Notes: generated by a model from the sequence alone, not told the origin. Shown: positions 49,843 through 62,988, numbered from the stretch's first letter. The stretch: 64,000 nt of DNA from Effrenium voratum (GCA_963377175.1 CAUJNA010003771.1:2697587-2761586), one strand, 5' to 3'. Numbers and translations are program-made.

Positions 49843-50012
49843 CAGCGGTGCGTCGTTTCTGACCGCCGCTGTCATCCCGGCATGCTGCTGCTGCTCGGTT
49901 ACCATCTGTCCGTGCTGTCTAGCCGCCGCCATGCGTGCCGCGCAAAGCCACTATCAGAGATGCTGGCTACATTCCCTTGCCTGACTCAAGAGGCGTGTCT
50001 TTTCTGACCGCC
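49843..50012 (+). repeat. Two hairpins after the RPA-like gene
   Basis: 49843-49871 (cagcggtg + c + gtc, loop gtttct, gac + cgccgctg; 11 pairs) begins 17 bases after the stop at 49826. 49992-50012 (ggcg + t + gtc, loop ttttct, gac + cgcc) lies further on. Confidence 0.7.
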
Positions 50013-50497
50013 GTTGCCAGTTTGGAGTATTGCTGTCAGGGATTTGAGGCACGCAGAAGGCAGGCGTCATAGCAAAAAGATACGGTGACTGGCATGTTGG
50101 CAGGAAAGTCGGCACGTGTTATGTTATAGGAAGGTAGGCACACATCCTGCACGAGCTGTTGTACTTTTGTTCATGTTGAGTCTTGGAAAGCACTGTAAAG
50201 ACTCGGCGCGCGGACAAAACAGTTATGTTATGGGAAGGTCGGTCGGCATGTGTTGTTTTGTCGTTGCAGTTCGCTGCACCTTGCTTCAGCACCCTGCGCT
50301 CCTTTTTTGCACTTTCATGTGACTTCTCTGTTTTCAGCGATCACCTAGTGGTTGTTTTGTTCGAAACAGTGATAGTCCTCGACAGTTGTGACATATGGCG
50401 AAAGCTGCACCAAATGGGGTCTCGGCCGTGCCGTTGCTGTTCGGCTCTAGCTCTTTTGGGCATGAGCCAGATGCGGTTACCACCAGCCAAACACACC
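50013..50497. other. Unique spacer between copies
   Basis: No supported gene and no match to the rest of the window that I noticed. It ends where a second partial RPA-like segment begins, so a recombination or element boundary may lie at about 50497. Confidence 0.4.
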
Positions 50498-50660
50498 AAT
50501 TCTGCCGTCGTCTGGCTGCCGCAAGTTTGATAACGCGGAAGTTTGGGAAGTCCCGTGGGTCACCCTGGTGGACATTAATCCTCGGCGTACCGCCTTGGAT
50601 TGGCATTATACTGGCTGCTCCGAGTGCTTCAAGAGTGCCTGTGCTCAGCACGAAGGCGCG
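50498..50660 (+). pseudogene. Partial second RPA-like segment, cut by the gap
   Basis: Matches 48836-48995 in copy A with a few substitutions (including DINPRRTALDWHYTGCSECF), starting abruptly at ttctgccgtcgtctgg. The preceding sequence is unrelated to the corresponding place in copy A. It ends at the assembly gap. This shows a third RPA-like copy, or a mis-joined one, between the two elements. Confidence 0.75.
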
Positions 50661-50760
50661 NNNNNNNNNNNNNNNNNNNNNNNNNNNNNNNNNNNNNNNN
50701 NNNNNNNNNNNNNNNNNNNNNNNNNNNNNNNNNNNNNNNNNNNNNNNNNNNNNNNNNNNN
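50661..50760. other. Assembly gap of 100 N
   Basis: Exactly 100 N, a common default length for a gap of unknown size. Left and right flanks match different parts of the element (about 48995 and 34789), so the real distance and order are not known. Confidence 0.98.
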
Positions 50761-50871
50761 TAGTTTGTGTTCCCACAGAACGCATATACTTCCACAGACA
50801 CATTCCAGTGACATCGTTTCCTTGTGTATCCCGCACGGTGGAGCGCGTCTTTTCTGACCGCTCCGGACGCC

Positions 50872-53800
50872 ATGGCAGACGCATTTGATAAGACGGTGGC
50901 GTTTTTGGCAGCCTACTCGCAGGAGCTTGTGCAAATGAAGAAGCCGACGCTTACAGCTTTGCTCAACAGCAAGCGGCGCAGTCAGGTACCAGAGTGGGAG
51001 CGAGCCAGAAATTTCTGCAGACGAAAACTTTCAAGCTTGGAGCCAGCTCAGCAGCAGATTTTGGAAGACTGGGAGTTTGTGCTTTGTGACAAGTCCACGT
51101 TGGAGGCTGCGCCTTTTCTGGCCGGCCTTCAATGCTGTTTTTGCCGCGTGGAGGCATTTTTGACAGAGACGGCAGAGGCGATAAGATACTCAAGCAAGCC
51201 AAGCTTGCTGGCAGCTTTGCAGAGTCGACACATGCAGGAATTTCAAATGTCGAGCTTTTGCCGTGTTTCCCTGCTGCGCTATAGCGACCGCTTGGCGTCT
51301 GCGGAAAAGGATTTTTTGCTTGCAAAGGAAGCTGAGTTGTGTCAAGTGAGTGCTGCGGCAAAAGAAGCTGCAGCATCGCGTCGTGCTCCTGCCTTTGTCG
51401 AAGTGCAAGCCTTCTTCGCTCAGAATGCTGTTGAAATTGCTCAGCTACAGAAGCAAAGCTTGTCAGCTGTTGTCAGCAGCAACCGCGCGAATTCCGACAC
51501 ACGTTGGAAGCAAGCTAAGAATTTCTTCGACAGGCACGTGGCATTGTTGAATGCCGACCAGAAAGAGCATTTAGAAGACTGGGAGTTTGTGCTTTGTGAC
51601 AAGTCCAAGTTGGAGGCTGCGCCTTTTCTGGCCGGCCTTCAACGAAGCTTTGCAAGGCTGAGTGCTTTTGTCCAAGCTTACTCTGCCGTGCTGCGAGCTC
51701 AAGAAAAGAGCTCCCTGGTGAAGGAATTGCAAAGCCTTGACCAGGGAGCTGATGTAAGCTCTTCCTTTTGTGCTATGTTTCTCAAAAGATACAGACAGCA
51801 TCTGTCGCCGGAGCAAGAAGCACTCGTGCAAGGCTGGGAGCGTGACTTGTGTGTCTCCGAAACCGCTCTGGTCGAAAAGTTTTTGACTATGCTTCAGCAA
51901 AGAAAAGCCGAGCTGCAGGCACTGCGAGCTACTTGTGCCGAGGAGCTGTTCAGCGGCCATGGCAAGAAAGCCGATGATGATTTTCGCTTCGGCTATGATT
52001 TCCTCCGGAGAACTTGGTGCCATCTGTCCCTGGTGGACCAAGAGCGTGTTCGCAGGGCGCTGCAGCCGCTTCTCATCGAAGTGGAACACATGCCATTAAA
52101 GGCATGGCATGAGCCAAAGCTGCACGCCAGTGAGACAGTTTTAGGGGACCACTTGCCGCGGCCTCGGCTGCCAAAGAGCTTACGGCAGTTGTACGGCAAC
52201 AGCATGGACGCCGAAGCCCGCATAATGCCGTTTTTTCCACCGTGTGCATGAGGTGGACTCCTACATGCTGAGCATGGAGTTTCAGGACTGCCATTACTGC
52301 AAGGAAGGCTGGTTCGGCATTGCCGCAGGCAAAGGCAAGAGTGGCCTGCCCGGAGGCTTCGAGACCCAAGCGTTTCAGAAGACCAACTTCTGTCGGGCAC
52401 CTGAGGCCGATTGGCTGGAAGCCGGCAAGCCAATCTGTGAGAACTGCTTGCACGAAGCCAAGGAACGTGCCAAGGCGATGTTGCCCAAGGAGCCGTTCCG
52501 CTTGACGGCGGCCAACCACGCAGATCCGGGAGAGACTCTCCCGGAGATCGATGCCCTGACTTTCTTCGAGGAAGAGATCCTGTCCCCGATCCAGCACTTG
52601 GTGCGGATCTTTACGCTGTACGGCACGGGCCAGTGTGAGCTGCGAGGCCACGTGGGCAACCTTTTTCAAAACGGCCCGCAGTTCGTGCGAGACATTCCTG
52701 CTGCAGTTGGAGACATGAAAATGCTCCTGATACGCCGCTGCAGCAAGGATGTGCGCAGGAAGCAGCGAGTACCTTTTCTGGTCTCGCGCCGGCGTCTCGA
52801 GCGTGCCCTGAACCGACTGTGCCGGCCAGTCGAAGATGGAGGCTCCGCGGCGTAGCGCCCGGGTGGCCTGACTCCCGAAGGATACTGCGGCTTCGTGAAC
52901 CGTGCAAACTTGGAGCAGTACTCCAACACTGAAGAGGGAGCAGAGCCTGAGGGCTTGGAGGTGCAGGAAGTGCAGCAGCAGATCTGGCCCCAGATCGAAA
53001 AGAGGCTCTTTGCGATGTGGATTTCAGCACTTTGTCTTTGCAGCTGGCCTCGCAAGTACGAGCTTTGCACGAGCCGCCAGAGAGCGTCAGTGATGCTGAC
53101 CGCATGGAGAAAACTTGGTGTAGCTTGAGACAAAAGCTCGACGAGCTGGACTTTGCAGCACCTCGACTCTCGTGGGGTACTTAGTCTCGCAGCAGCGGTG
53201 CGTCTTTTCTGACCGCCCTTTGACAGACCAGCCAAGCATGGGACACGACCAAGTTGAGCAAATTTTGCACGATGAGTTGACAGCCGTGCAAGAGCTGTCG
53301 GCCTGGGAGGAGCAGCCGCTGACTCCCGAAGGCTTTTGGTCTCCCGAAGACTTGGCGGGGCAGCAAACGCAGCAAGAGATGCAAGAGGATCTTTGGAATG
53401 CCTTGGGCGATGCACATCGCTCAGATGTGCTGGCCTCAGCCAGTCTTCAGCGCCACGGCGCAGGTCGTGTGGCAGGCCTGCCCATTGTGGATCCCCCCAC
53501 AGTGCTGACTCGCAACGTGCTCATCCGTGAGGATCACCCGTACTACATCGCTGCAGGGTTCCTCAAACTCTTTCCGCTGGGACAGGGGGACTACTGGGCC
53601 CATGTTCAGGAGCGAGCGGAGAACCAGCAGCCGCTCTCTTTCTGGGAGTGGATCAAACACATGCTGCTGCGAGCCGACGGTCGCTTCCAAACGCACCCGC
53701 GCTTTTACTTTTTTGCCTTGAACACGGCCCTGCGTAATAAGGCACTACGCTCAAGAACTTACTTTGTGAAGCGCCAAATCGGCCTGAACACGAGTGCTTC

Positions 53801-56800
53801 GTACACCAACGAAGAGTTGATGAAGATGGGGAAAGCTCAGTTCACAAAGGTGATTGCTGCTTTCGAGCAAGCCATGATTGGCTCGGCGCAAGAGAAGCTG
53901 CAGCAGAGGAGCGATCTTGAAGCTTTGGTAGAGCAGATTGAACAAGAGACGCTCGAGCAGAAGGCAGAGCAAGTTTTGGAGGTGTGGCGCACAGCTGTCA
54001 GCGCCGAGAAAGAGGCATTGGCGCCTGACTCACCTGTGCAGCAGGCACTGAAGGAGCAATGCGTGGCTGCAGAGCATGCACTTGAGGCTGTGTTGGGAGC
54101 TTCCGCCGTGACCGAGACTGCGTCTGCGCGTGTCTTTTCTGACCGCGTCGGCGACACAGCGCGCGTCTTTTCTGACCGCGCTGTGGATGCGTCTGCGCGT
54201 GTGTTTTCTGACCGTGTGGGCGACGCAGCGCGCGTCTTTCCTGACCGCGCCGTGACTGCGTCTACGCGCGTTTTTTCTGACCGCGTGGGCGACGCAGCGC
54301 GCGTCCTTTCTAACCGCGCTGCGGATGCAGCTGCAGCCGAAGACCCAGAGCTGCGTGCCTTGTTGGAAAAGCTTCAGAACTCGCTGAGTTGCTTGCAAGC
54401 AGGGGGAGAAATTCCTTGCCATTCACGACCTTGACGACTGCCATCTACCACTGGCAGGACTTAGCGCAAATTTTGCAAAAGTACGACGCCGCCGTGACTC
54501 GGCGACGCCATGGTCGCTCCGACCCACTAGAGCCGGCAGAAAGGAAGCTGTCCCTGGACAGACGCTTGGTGTTGAAATATCCAGGGGTGGTAGCATGGTA
54601 CACCGGCTACAAGATGGAACTCTTCTACAAGCATGTCTTGAAGTACGAAGATGGAGAAGGCGTCTTCGAGTGGGGCGCCGGCGGCATCATGCACTTGCAT
54701 TCCATCAATTTTGGCGCGCAGATGCCACGCGTGGACCCTGCAAGGGAGGAGTGGCGTTTGCCTAGTTCCGAGAGCGTGCGCACTGCTGAAGAATTTGCCC
54801 GTGCGCACGAGGAATATGTCACGGACTGGAGCTTCGGCAAAGCGGAGAAATGGTCTCAGCAGGACATTGAAAATGCTCCTGCCCGCAAAACGGCCGCAGA
54901 CTCCCCCTTGCACTCGGATGCAGAGTCTGACGGATCCGAAGACTTGGAGCTATCCCGTGTCAAGGAGACTGCGCAGCCTGCGTGCAAGCTTGCAACCAGA
55001 AGCTGCGCCAGCAGCATCCCAGCAGGAGCCTCCTTGGTGCGCCTTTTCTGGCCGCCAGGGAGCAGTTTTCCCAGCAAGCCTTGCCAGTGGATGCAGATTT
55101 TGCACGAGTGTTTCCTAGTCCCACTCGCATGGCGTACGTGAAAGACGGTGCCGGAAAGCGAAAAATTGTTCATTTGACTTGCCAAGAAAAGGCACTGTTG
55201 CAAGAGTTGGAGGCACTTTTGGCACAAGCAGAGTGGCACCCCTGCCGCATAGGCACAGAGCAAAAGGCATTGCTCATGACCAACAATTGCCAGCTGGTCA
55301 GACGCGTGCGTCGAAAGTGGTATCGCAAACTTACAGAGAAGTGCAACACGCACGACCGACACAGTGGCCACGGTGTGGAGGTACCTCCGGTGTATGTGGA
55401 GGTGGCCATGGAGCAGGCAGCAGGGCAGCTTGAAGGCGACACTGGTCGGAGACTTATCTCAGAAGAAGTCTTTGACCTTGCTGTAGGCAGCTTGAACTTG
55501 TTCCAGCAGCCCTTGCGCCAAGATGTTCGCGCCAGGATTGGCGAGTATGATGTGTTTTGCATGCAAGAGGTGACGCCCAGCACTCTTCCTGCTATCTTGT
55601 CTGCGGGCCGCGAGTTAGGTTACGATGTAGTGAGTCCCGCGCAGCGTGGCCACAGCGCGCTGGAAGGCTTTGATGTGTGCATGCTCTTGCGCAACGCTAC
55701 GGTGACGCGGCTTCGTGTGGGAGTCGTACCTTTGACAGCTGCAGGCGTCCGGCACTTACTGCATGTTCAAGTGCAGGTACCCAAAAACGGAGCATGCTTG
55801 GCGCTTGCCACTGCGCACTGCACCGCCAGCGCAGAGTTTGCAGCGCAGCGAGCCTCGGAAATGGAAGTAGTTCGGAATGCCCTGGAAGCTTTGCCGGTGG
55901 GCGGCTGCATTTTTGCCGGGGACACTAATACGCATGCCTCAGAGAAGATGCCTGAGCGCTATCAGGAGCGCTGGCAAGATGCTTGGGAGGCAGATGGCGC
56001 AGAGGTGACTTTGTCAGGCACTTGGTGTCACGACTGGATGGACACGTCCCATCCCAGTGTGCAAGCATGGCGCTTCGACCGTTGCTTTTTCTTGTCGCGC
56101 GCATTTCGCCGTGCAGTTCCGGAAGATGAGGGAGCGACTTTTCTGTCCGCCACTCAGCAGCCTCCTGGTGCGTCTCTTCTGTCCGCCAGTGAGAGCCAGC
56201 CCGGCGACCGTCCAGTGCCGAGGTCGGCGCGGCAGCAAACTGTACGGCTCGTCCAGGGCAGCTTTCAACGTGTTTGGGGAGTAGGCATGTCCGACCATGC
56301 CTGCATCAGCAGCCGCTTTCTTGTCCAGGCAGGCGCAGGTTTGGAAAATATGCCGCAAGCAGAGTACTTGCGCGTGGTGCGGCCCGGCCTGGGAAGCAAA
56401 GTGGCACGCCGTCCGGCAGAACATGAAAGCTGCGCTCGCAAGACGCAGACATATGCCTTTTGCAGCAAAGACTACGAGAAGTCACGCATGCCGCCAGGCA
56501 AAGGGGTCATCTTGGAAGACCCCCGGCGTAAAGGGCTGTACCGCCTGTACGCCCGCAGGAACTGCCATCATGTCAACACGCCTGATCCTTTGAAGGCCAT
56601 GGGCTTGGTGGCAAACGTTGACGATCAGGTAGTGCTGACCATACAGGCAGCAGTTAACTACCTCACAAAATATATGGGCAAGCTTGGCAGCGGCCACACG
56701 GCCACCAGCCGGATCGGTGGCCTGCTAGATGTACTGTGCCGCATGCGCGACGATGAGACCATGACTGTCACGTCGCTGCTATCGAAGCTATTCATCCATA

Positions 56801-59800
56801 CGGCTGTGCCTGACCAGATTTGCTCACTGACTGGAAGCATGGCACGTCTTGATGGACTTGCCGCGCGTGCTGTCCAGCCGATTTTTTGTGAATCTGAATG
56901 CCAAGGAGCAGCCTGTGGTCAAGGAGCTGCAAGCCATCCAAACTGGCACGGAGCAAACTACCGTGACTAAGCAAACTAAGGTAGACATTAATGCCAGCCG
57001 CTTGGAGAAGCTGCGTTTGGGTGGCGGCTTGTCCGTCGAAGCCGTGCGAAAAATGTCCTTGTCTCAGTTTGTTGGACGCATAGATCGTCGGGGCAGAAAC
57101 TTGAGCTTGCGCAAAAAGCCCGCGATCGTCAAGGAGAAGCCTTACTTGAATCTAGACGGCCGCAGACCGAATGCTAGCGACATGGCGAGATATTGTCTGC
57201 GACTGCACAGGCCTTTTACAGCGGCAGAGGCAGATCCCAGAGAGCTGTCGGATCGTGAGGCCATAGAGCAATTGCATGCGTTTGTGGCCTCCAATCAGTG
57301 CCCTTTCTGGCTGAAGAAGCGCTTTGCTCAGCAGAATAAAGCCAAGAAAAAGAAATCTTCAGCAGCTGCGCCGTCCGAGGCACGTGCAGCGGACTGCGGC
57401 CAGGAGGCAGCTCACGTGAGAAGCTTGCCCACTGCCGAGCAGCCTTCTCACAGTGTTGCCGCCGCCAGCAACGACGCGACTGTTCTATCCGTCGGGCGGC
57501 CCGTAGACGTGCAAAGTGCTAGCACCGCAGCATGTCTGGTAGCCACCGGGAAGGATGCGGCTTTTCTGCCCGTCCTTCCCACAGTTGAGCAGCAAGGTCA
57601 GTCTCAAAGTAGCGTCGCTGCAAGTAGCAATGCAACTTTGCTGTCTGCTGCAAAGCCTGCTGCTGGTGCCACAGCTCAGAGTGTTCTGGAGGACACCTCC
57701 GCAAATAGAGCATCTGTGGCGGAGCAGCATGGGTTTCCGTGGCAGCCAGCGCACGGAGAAATGAGATACTCGGTGCAGGAAGCTTGTCAAGGCAAGAGGC
57801 CAACGCCCAAGCGTCTACAGCTGGAGCTTTACTTGGAGGCAATTTTGGGAGAGAGGCCGCGGAAAGGTGGCCCCGCCACGGAGCTCATGCAAAAAGTTGT
57901 TTTTCAGATGCTTGCGCTTGATTTGGCGCCGTATGTCAAGCGCGGCAATGGCCTTGTCAAGCCCGGCTTGTCAAAAAAGTGTTTGGAGCAGCTTTGTACA
58001 GTGCATTTCAATTACATGGGCTCCCAAAAACCTGCCGGCAAGGAGCAGAAGGCTATCAAGAATAAACTGTATGCAGACTTATGGGAAGAAGTGAAGCACA
58101 GGATTCTTCGTGAGTGCGGTGTATGCGTCGGCCACGGCGCCAAAAACCGCATAGCTGTCAGTCAGGGAGCAGATCTGTCCTCGCCAAGCAAAGAGGGACA
58201 GTGGCGCTATGCTGTATTCTGTCCCCATCCGTGGCGCCAGGACGATGAAGACTTGGAAGATCCTGAGGAAAGAAAAGCCAAGCGTGCCAGGTTTGTTGCC
58301 GGAGCCATGCAGGAGCAGAGCATGGGCCGGCCCGGGTGTAACCCGTTGCACGAAGCGCTTGTGCCTTTGGACGAGGATGCTTTGCTTTGTGTGGACAAGG
58401 AGACTCGCTCCGAGTGGGATGCTTTGAATCCTTTTGCTTCCAGCTTGAGCCTGGAAGCTTTGCCAGATGATATGACTAGTGCCATTTTGCCTGATACGTG
58501 TTGGTCAGGGTGGTATTTCGCACGCAGATGCGATCGCCCTGATTCCAAAGCAAGCAGGTGTCGATGCGGCTTGTCTGCCCGCCGATTCCTCCGCCCCGCA
58601 ACGTGCTCCACAGCCAGCAGGCGTCGATGCGGCTTTTCTGCCCGCCGACGCTATCGCCTTGCAGCATGTGCCACAGCCAGCAGGCGTCGATGCGGCTTTC
58701 CTGCCCGTCGATGCCTCTGCGCCGCAGCTTCCACAGCTTGATCCAACGCAGCAGTCTTTTGTTGCTCACATGTCCGCCTGGTGTGAGGCATACTTGAGCG
58801 CGCCATCTGCTTCCGGCGTGAATTTGACTCTGCCAGCAGATCTGGGTGGTCTTTGGAAGCTGTGCGGCCCCGTCTTGTTGTTAGGGACTGCAGGCACAGG
58901 CAAGACGACAACAGTGCAAGCTGCCAATGCAGAGATGGGGCAGCGCGGCATCAAGGACCGCATCGTGCGTGCCGCGTATATCGGTGTGGCTGCCAGCAAC
59001 ATGGGCAGCGGCGCGCGCACCATAGCGTCCTTGTTTCGCTTGCGCCCAAATGGTGGCGGCGGTCTGTCCTCGCTCTCCGAAGAGGACATGGCCGCCATGG
59101 CCACAGAGCTCGGAGAGATGGCAGTGCTTGAAGTGGACGAAGTGCCAATGATCGAGAAGAAAGTTTTGGCATACATTCACATGCGCTTGCAGCAGTGGCG
59201 GTACGCAACCTACCACCCTAAGCACTGTGACCGCAAAGGCGCCTGCAAGTGTGGCGCGCGCTTGCCTTTTGGTGGCGTCAAAGTCGTGCTTGCGGGCGAC
59301 TTTGGCCAGCTGCCCCCCGTGGCAGTGAAGGATGACGCAACTTTGCTCAGCACGGCCGCCCAGGCCACGGGCAAAGATCATGCGGATGTCAACCTTGGGG
59401 CAAGATCGTTTGGCAGCATCCGCAACGTGATTCGCCTGCGACGTGTGCATCGGCAGGCAGGTGTTTCGCTGTACAAGGAGTCACTGCTGAGACTCCGCGA
59501 TGCTGCACACACAAAAGAAGATGTCGCGTTGTGGAAGACACACGATCTCACCAGCCCAGAGTGCACTTTGACGGCCGAAGAAATCCGGCGCTTCCACGAA
59601 GAATGCGTGCACCTTTTTTGTGAGAAGCAGCGCGCCGGCCAGTTCAACGGCCGCCGTTTGGGCGAGGACGCTGCAGCAGAAGGTGGCACGGGCATTTTGC
59701 GCGTGTGGTCGGCAGACTCGAGCCCGTTGGTAGAGCGTCATTCTTGTGACTCCTTTGGCGGACTGCGCCGAGTTTTGCACTGCACCCGGAGCGCTCCCGT

Positions 59801-60832
59801 GATGCTGACGTCCAATGTTCGCACAGTGTGGAACTTGGTGAACGGCTTGCGTGGCAAGATCGTCGGAGTTGTCCGGCATGCAGCGGCGCCCGTCTTTTCT
59901 GACGGCGCAGCAGGTCAGCAAGCAGCTCAAGCGAAATCACGGAACGCAGCAGAGGTCGGAGGCTGCTCAGCATCAAGCTTGAAATATTTGATTGTGGACT
60001 TTCCGGGCTACCTTGGGCCATGCATGGTAGAAGGCCATCCAACATACGTGTGCATTGGGCTGCACGCGTTCGACATGAGCGCATGCCCATGCTCTACCGC
60101 GAGCAGTTCCCGCTGGTATTGAGCTATGGCATGACAGTGCACAAAAGCCAAGGACTGACGTTGTCCGATGGCTGTGTGTTCGATATGGCGCACGAGCCTA
60201 CTTGGCAGCCGTTTCGCACGGTGCCTGGCTTGGCCTTTGTTGGGCTGTCACGCGTGACCGATTTCAGGCACATGGCGTTTCGCCACGTGCCTGACTACTG
60301 GGTGTTTCGTGCCGTTGCAGAGACCGCCTTGTTTCGGTACCGCTCCACTTTAGAGGCACAGCTGGACAAAAAGCACGATGAGACTGCTGGACGCCATTTC
60401 TTTGGCAAAGCCTCCTTGCAAGATGACCTCGAGCGTCACAGAAAGGTGTCGGAAGCAAAAACTGGAGCCCCATTGAGCGAGGCTGAGCTGGCAGACCTCA
60501 CTCAAATGCTGTCCCTCCGTGGCGTGCTGCCAGACCCTGGCTACACGGACAAGCCACAACGTTTGCCGGCCAGCAAACTCGGCGGCGGCCGCAACAAGCG
60601 TCGCACCATGCGCGGTGTTGCAGGTGCCGACAAAGTCGCTGCGGGAGAAGACGAAGACGGAATGCCGCACGAGGATGATGATGCTTTGACTCCAGATCAG
60701 CTGCAGCAGATAAAGGAGGAGGCAGAGCATCGTCAGATTCTTGCTGAGTTCTATGAAGAGCTGGATGCACAGAACTCGACATACCTGACGCGAGAAGAAA
60801 TGGGCATCAGCCCCGAAGACTGGTATGCGTGA
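50872..60832 (+). pseudogene. Rep/TDP2-like/helicase gene, broken copy B
   Basis: Nearly identical to copy A at nucleotide level but interrupted: an extra T in a T run near 52235; TAG at about 52853; one base lost near 53025; about 29 bases lost at 53157; one base lost near 54420; 8 bases lost near 54985 with one gained near 55035; a 4-base duplication near 56828; 17 bases lost near 58487; and the shared frame change at 60020-60122. Copy B also has 12 extra bases near 57402 and lacks three near 56729. Some single-base differences in homopolymers could be sequencing errors; the larger deletions and the TAG are unlikely to be. The HUH, TDP2-like and tyrosine motifs and Walker A remain readable. 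The C-terminal stop (W-Y-A-stop at 60832) is probably ancestral. Confidence 0.85.
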
Positions 60833-61876
60833 GGGATTATCTATTGCTTCAAAGACTGTGTCTTTTCTGACCGGTTTTGGCAAGCCAGTGGTAGCGCCTA
60901 GCATTGAGTGGGCATTTTTGGCACGCTTTGGCAAGCAGATGGTGTGCACGAGCAGCAAGCTGCGCAGCGGGCGCAGGGTACTTTGAGGGGAGTCATCTAC
61001 AGGAATCTAGACGCCAAGAGTGCCACAGAATCTAGACGCCAAGTAGTGGCACTGCAGAGTCGTAGCGTAGACAAGCTCGTCGTGGATCATTTAGACATTG
61101 GTAGTAAGATGATCAGTGGTGTTTCCTGGTCGCAGTTGAAGCTTTGGTAATGATCCACATTACGTGAGCTTTCTTTGGGAGCAATTGAAAACGAAGAATC
61201 ACTTGGTTGGTTCATGGTACGGTTAGTTCTTTTTGTCTGGTATACTGGGCCCTGGTACCAAACCGGCTCCACCGCTGTCAACTCAGACTCCCACACGTGG
61301 AGTCACGGGATGAGGGTGGGCGGGTTGACATGTGGAGACCCCTTGTTACATTGGTTTCTTGTTTGTTGCTTTGTGTACGGTACGGTTTGTTCAACGGACA
61401 CAGATTCCTTCGTTTTCATCAGGTCACGTGCGTCTTTTCTGACCACGTGAGTTGGTGCTGCGTGTATACTTCATCTGACAGATGGCAAAAAAAAACAATG
61501 CAGACGTTCGCGATGCCGTGAGTTGTGTCCTGGCTACGGTTTTTTGGGAGTGATGTGCGAGGGAGCTGGAGTGATCGCGACGACCATGATAGATAACAGG
61601 CAACAGAGGCGAAGGCAAGCTTGGGGTTTTTACAGCATGTTTTTCCGTGTTTCATTGTCGACACCTGCGTTTGTCAACACAACACAGAACAGAGTTGTCT
61701 CTTATCCGCAGCTGGTTATGCATGAGCTAAATATGGCTGCAACATTGCAACATCATGACAGCAAGCACTGACACAGCTTCATCACAAGCCCAGGCACCGA
61801 CACAGCATCACCGCAACAAAGCAGGGAAATCACAGCTTTTTTTTTCTAGCAGCGCGGCTTTTCTGCCCGCTGTGCC
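60833..61876. other. Spacer of copy B with hairpins
   Basis: Same content as 44942-45936. Contains the hairpin after the helicase (about 60849-60875), the ten-pair hairpin (about 61424-61450) and the G:C hairpin at 61849-61873. In copy A the last is damaged (loss of a few bases in the 5' inner stem at about 45915), so copy B shows the intact form: gcagcg + c + ggc, loop ttttct, gcc + cgctgt. Confidence 0.6.
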
Positions 61877-62275
61877 ATGGCTGCCTCAGATGCGCAGTGG
61901 TACCGCTTGGAGGGAGACTTGCTTCAGAGGCTGAAAGGCCGCTATGAAGCGGCGCTGGAAGTGCCGCAGCGCAGAGAGGCGAGCGAGTGCTGCTGCTACC
62001 ATCGCACACGGGACTTTTGGTATTCCAAGCCGGGGGAGACCGAGTTTCAGATGAGCCAAGTTTGTGAGTACTGCTTCGATGTCTTGACTCAGGAAGTTCC
62101 AACTGCGCAGCGGCAGAGGCAGTGCGCGCGCTTGACGCTCGAGGGCCACGAGGTTGCAGCCCAGTGGCTTACGTGGCGGAAGTGCAAGCTCAGCGCCGCT
62201 TTGTCGGAGGAGGACATGCGGCGCTCGGTGTCCTTGGCCGTGGGCAAAACTGCTTTGCCCAAAGCGCTCACTTGA
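61877..62275 (+). CDS. 132-aa cysteine-containing accessory protein (copy B)
   Basis: Identical in amino-acid sequence to 45937-46335, with the same gccatgg start and an intact hairpin ending four bases upstream. Its perfect conservation contrasts with the many lesions in the adjacent transposase copy. Function unknown; a possible zinc-binding protein. Confidence 0.65.
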   Translation: MAASDAQWYRLEGDLLQRLKGRYEAALEVPQRREASECCCYHRTRDFWYSKPGETEFQMSQVCEYCFDVLTQEVPTAQRQRQCARLTLEGHEVAAQWLTWRKCKLSAALSEEDMRRSVSLAVGKTALPKALT

Positions 62276-62988
62276 AGACGCGTGCAAACAACGCGCCTTT
62301 TCTGGCCGTTTTGCGCGCCGGGAGAGAGGCAGCTCGTCGTGTGTCTTTTCTGACCGCGTGAGCTGGTGATACGTGTAGTTAGGCGTCAAGCCACTGCCAA
62401 GCACTGCGAATGCACAGCTCAGATCGCCCGAGACGTGATCTGTGAACAGCGGCATCACCTCACTGGAAAAAGCACTGGGTGCGCGGAAACAGTGTTTTTT
62501 TCTGAGCCCCTTTTTTTTCAAAAAGATAGGTGGTACGTATTATCGTGCTTAATAGTATGACTTCAAGATGGGTGCCAGGTGAGTACTTTGACTTCCGAAG
62601 GCGGTCACGGTGATGCCATGAGAGCTTTGCGCGCTGGGAGGGGAGCAAAGGAAACATAGGCTTGTTTTGGTATCGAGCAACAGAAGTGCGCACCCTGGGC
62701 TTGAGAATGTCGATGTTATAACGCGGGTTCCATGTGAGTTCTTTTAGATCCGAGGCGGTGATGTGTTTTGGTCTTGGTTGAGGAAGCATCAGGTTGCGCG
62801 GCATGCCTGCAATGTTATGTCTTACAGCAATGTCCTACATGATAGCCGAACAGTTCCTTGCACACGTTTATGTATTGTACTGGCTGTGATTGGTTCATGA
62901 CAAGTACACGTGCAGACCCTCACCTCTGACACTTAGATTAGCTACGCCACTGACACGCACTGCTACTGCATCCGGCTACATCGCTGCC
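62276..62988. other. Spacer of copy B with two hairpins
   Basis: Counterpart of 46336-47048, with the hairpins after the stop codon at about 62290-62310 and 62330-62366. Very few substitutions against copy A. No supported gene. Confidence 0.5.

Noticed and set aside
34871..50012. Hairpins as Helitron 3' terminal hairpins or as transcription terminators
   Set aside because: A terminal signal should occur once per element. These occur about thirty times, many inside the open reading frame, so a simple terminator role for all of them is not possible.
34871..50012. Hairpins as histone-type mRNA stem-loops
   Set aside because: The pyrimidine loop is reminiscent, but stem length, bulge, variable arms and position inside coding regions do not fit, and no histone gene is present.
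50395..50760. Frames running into the run of N at the gap
   Set aside because: Their right ends are unknown residues from the gap. Only the RPA-like match at 50498-50660 is supported.
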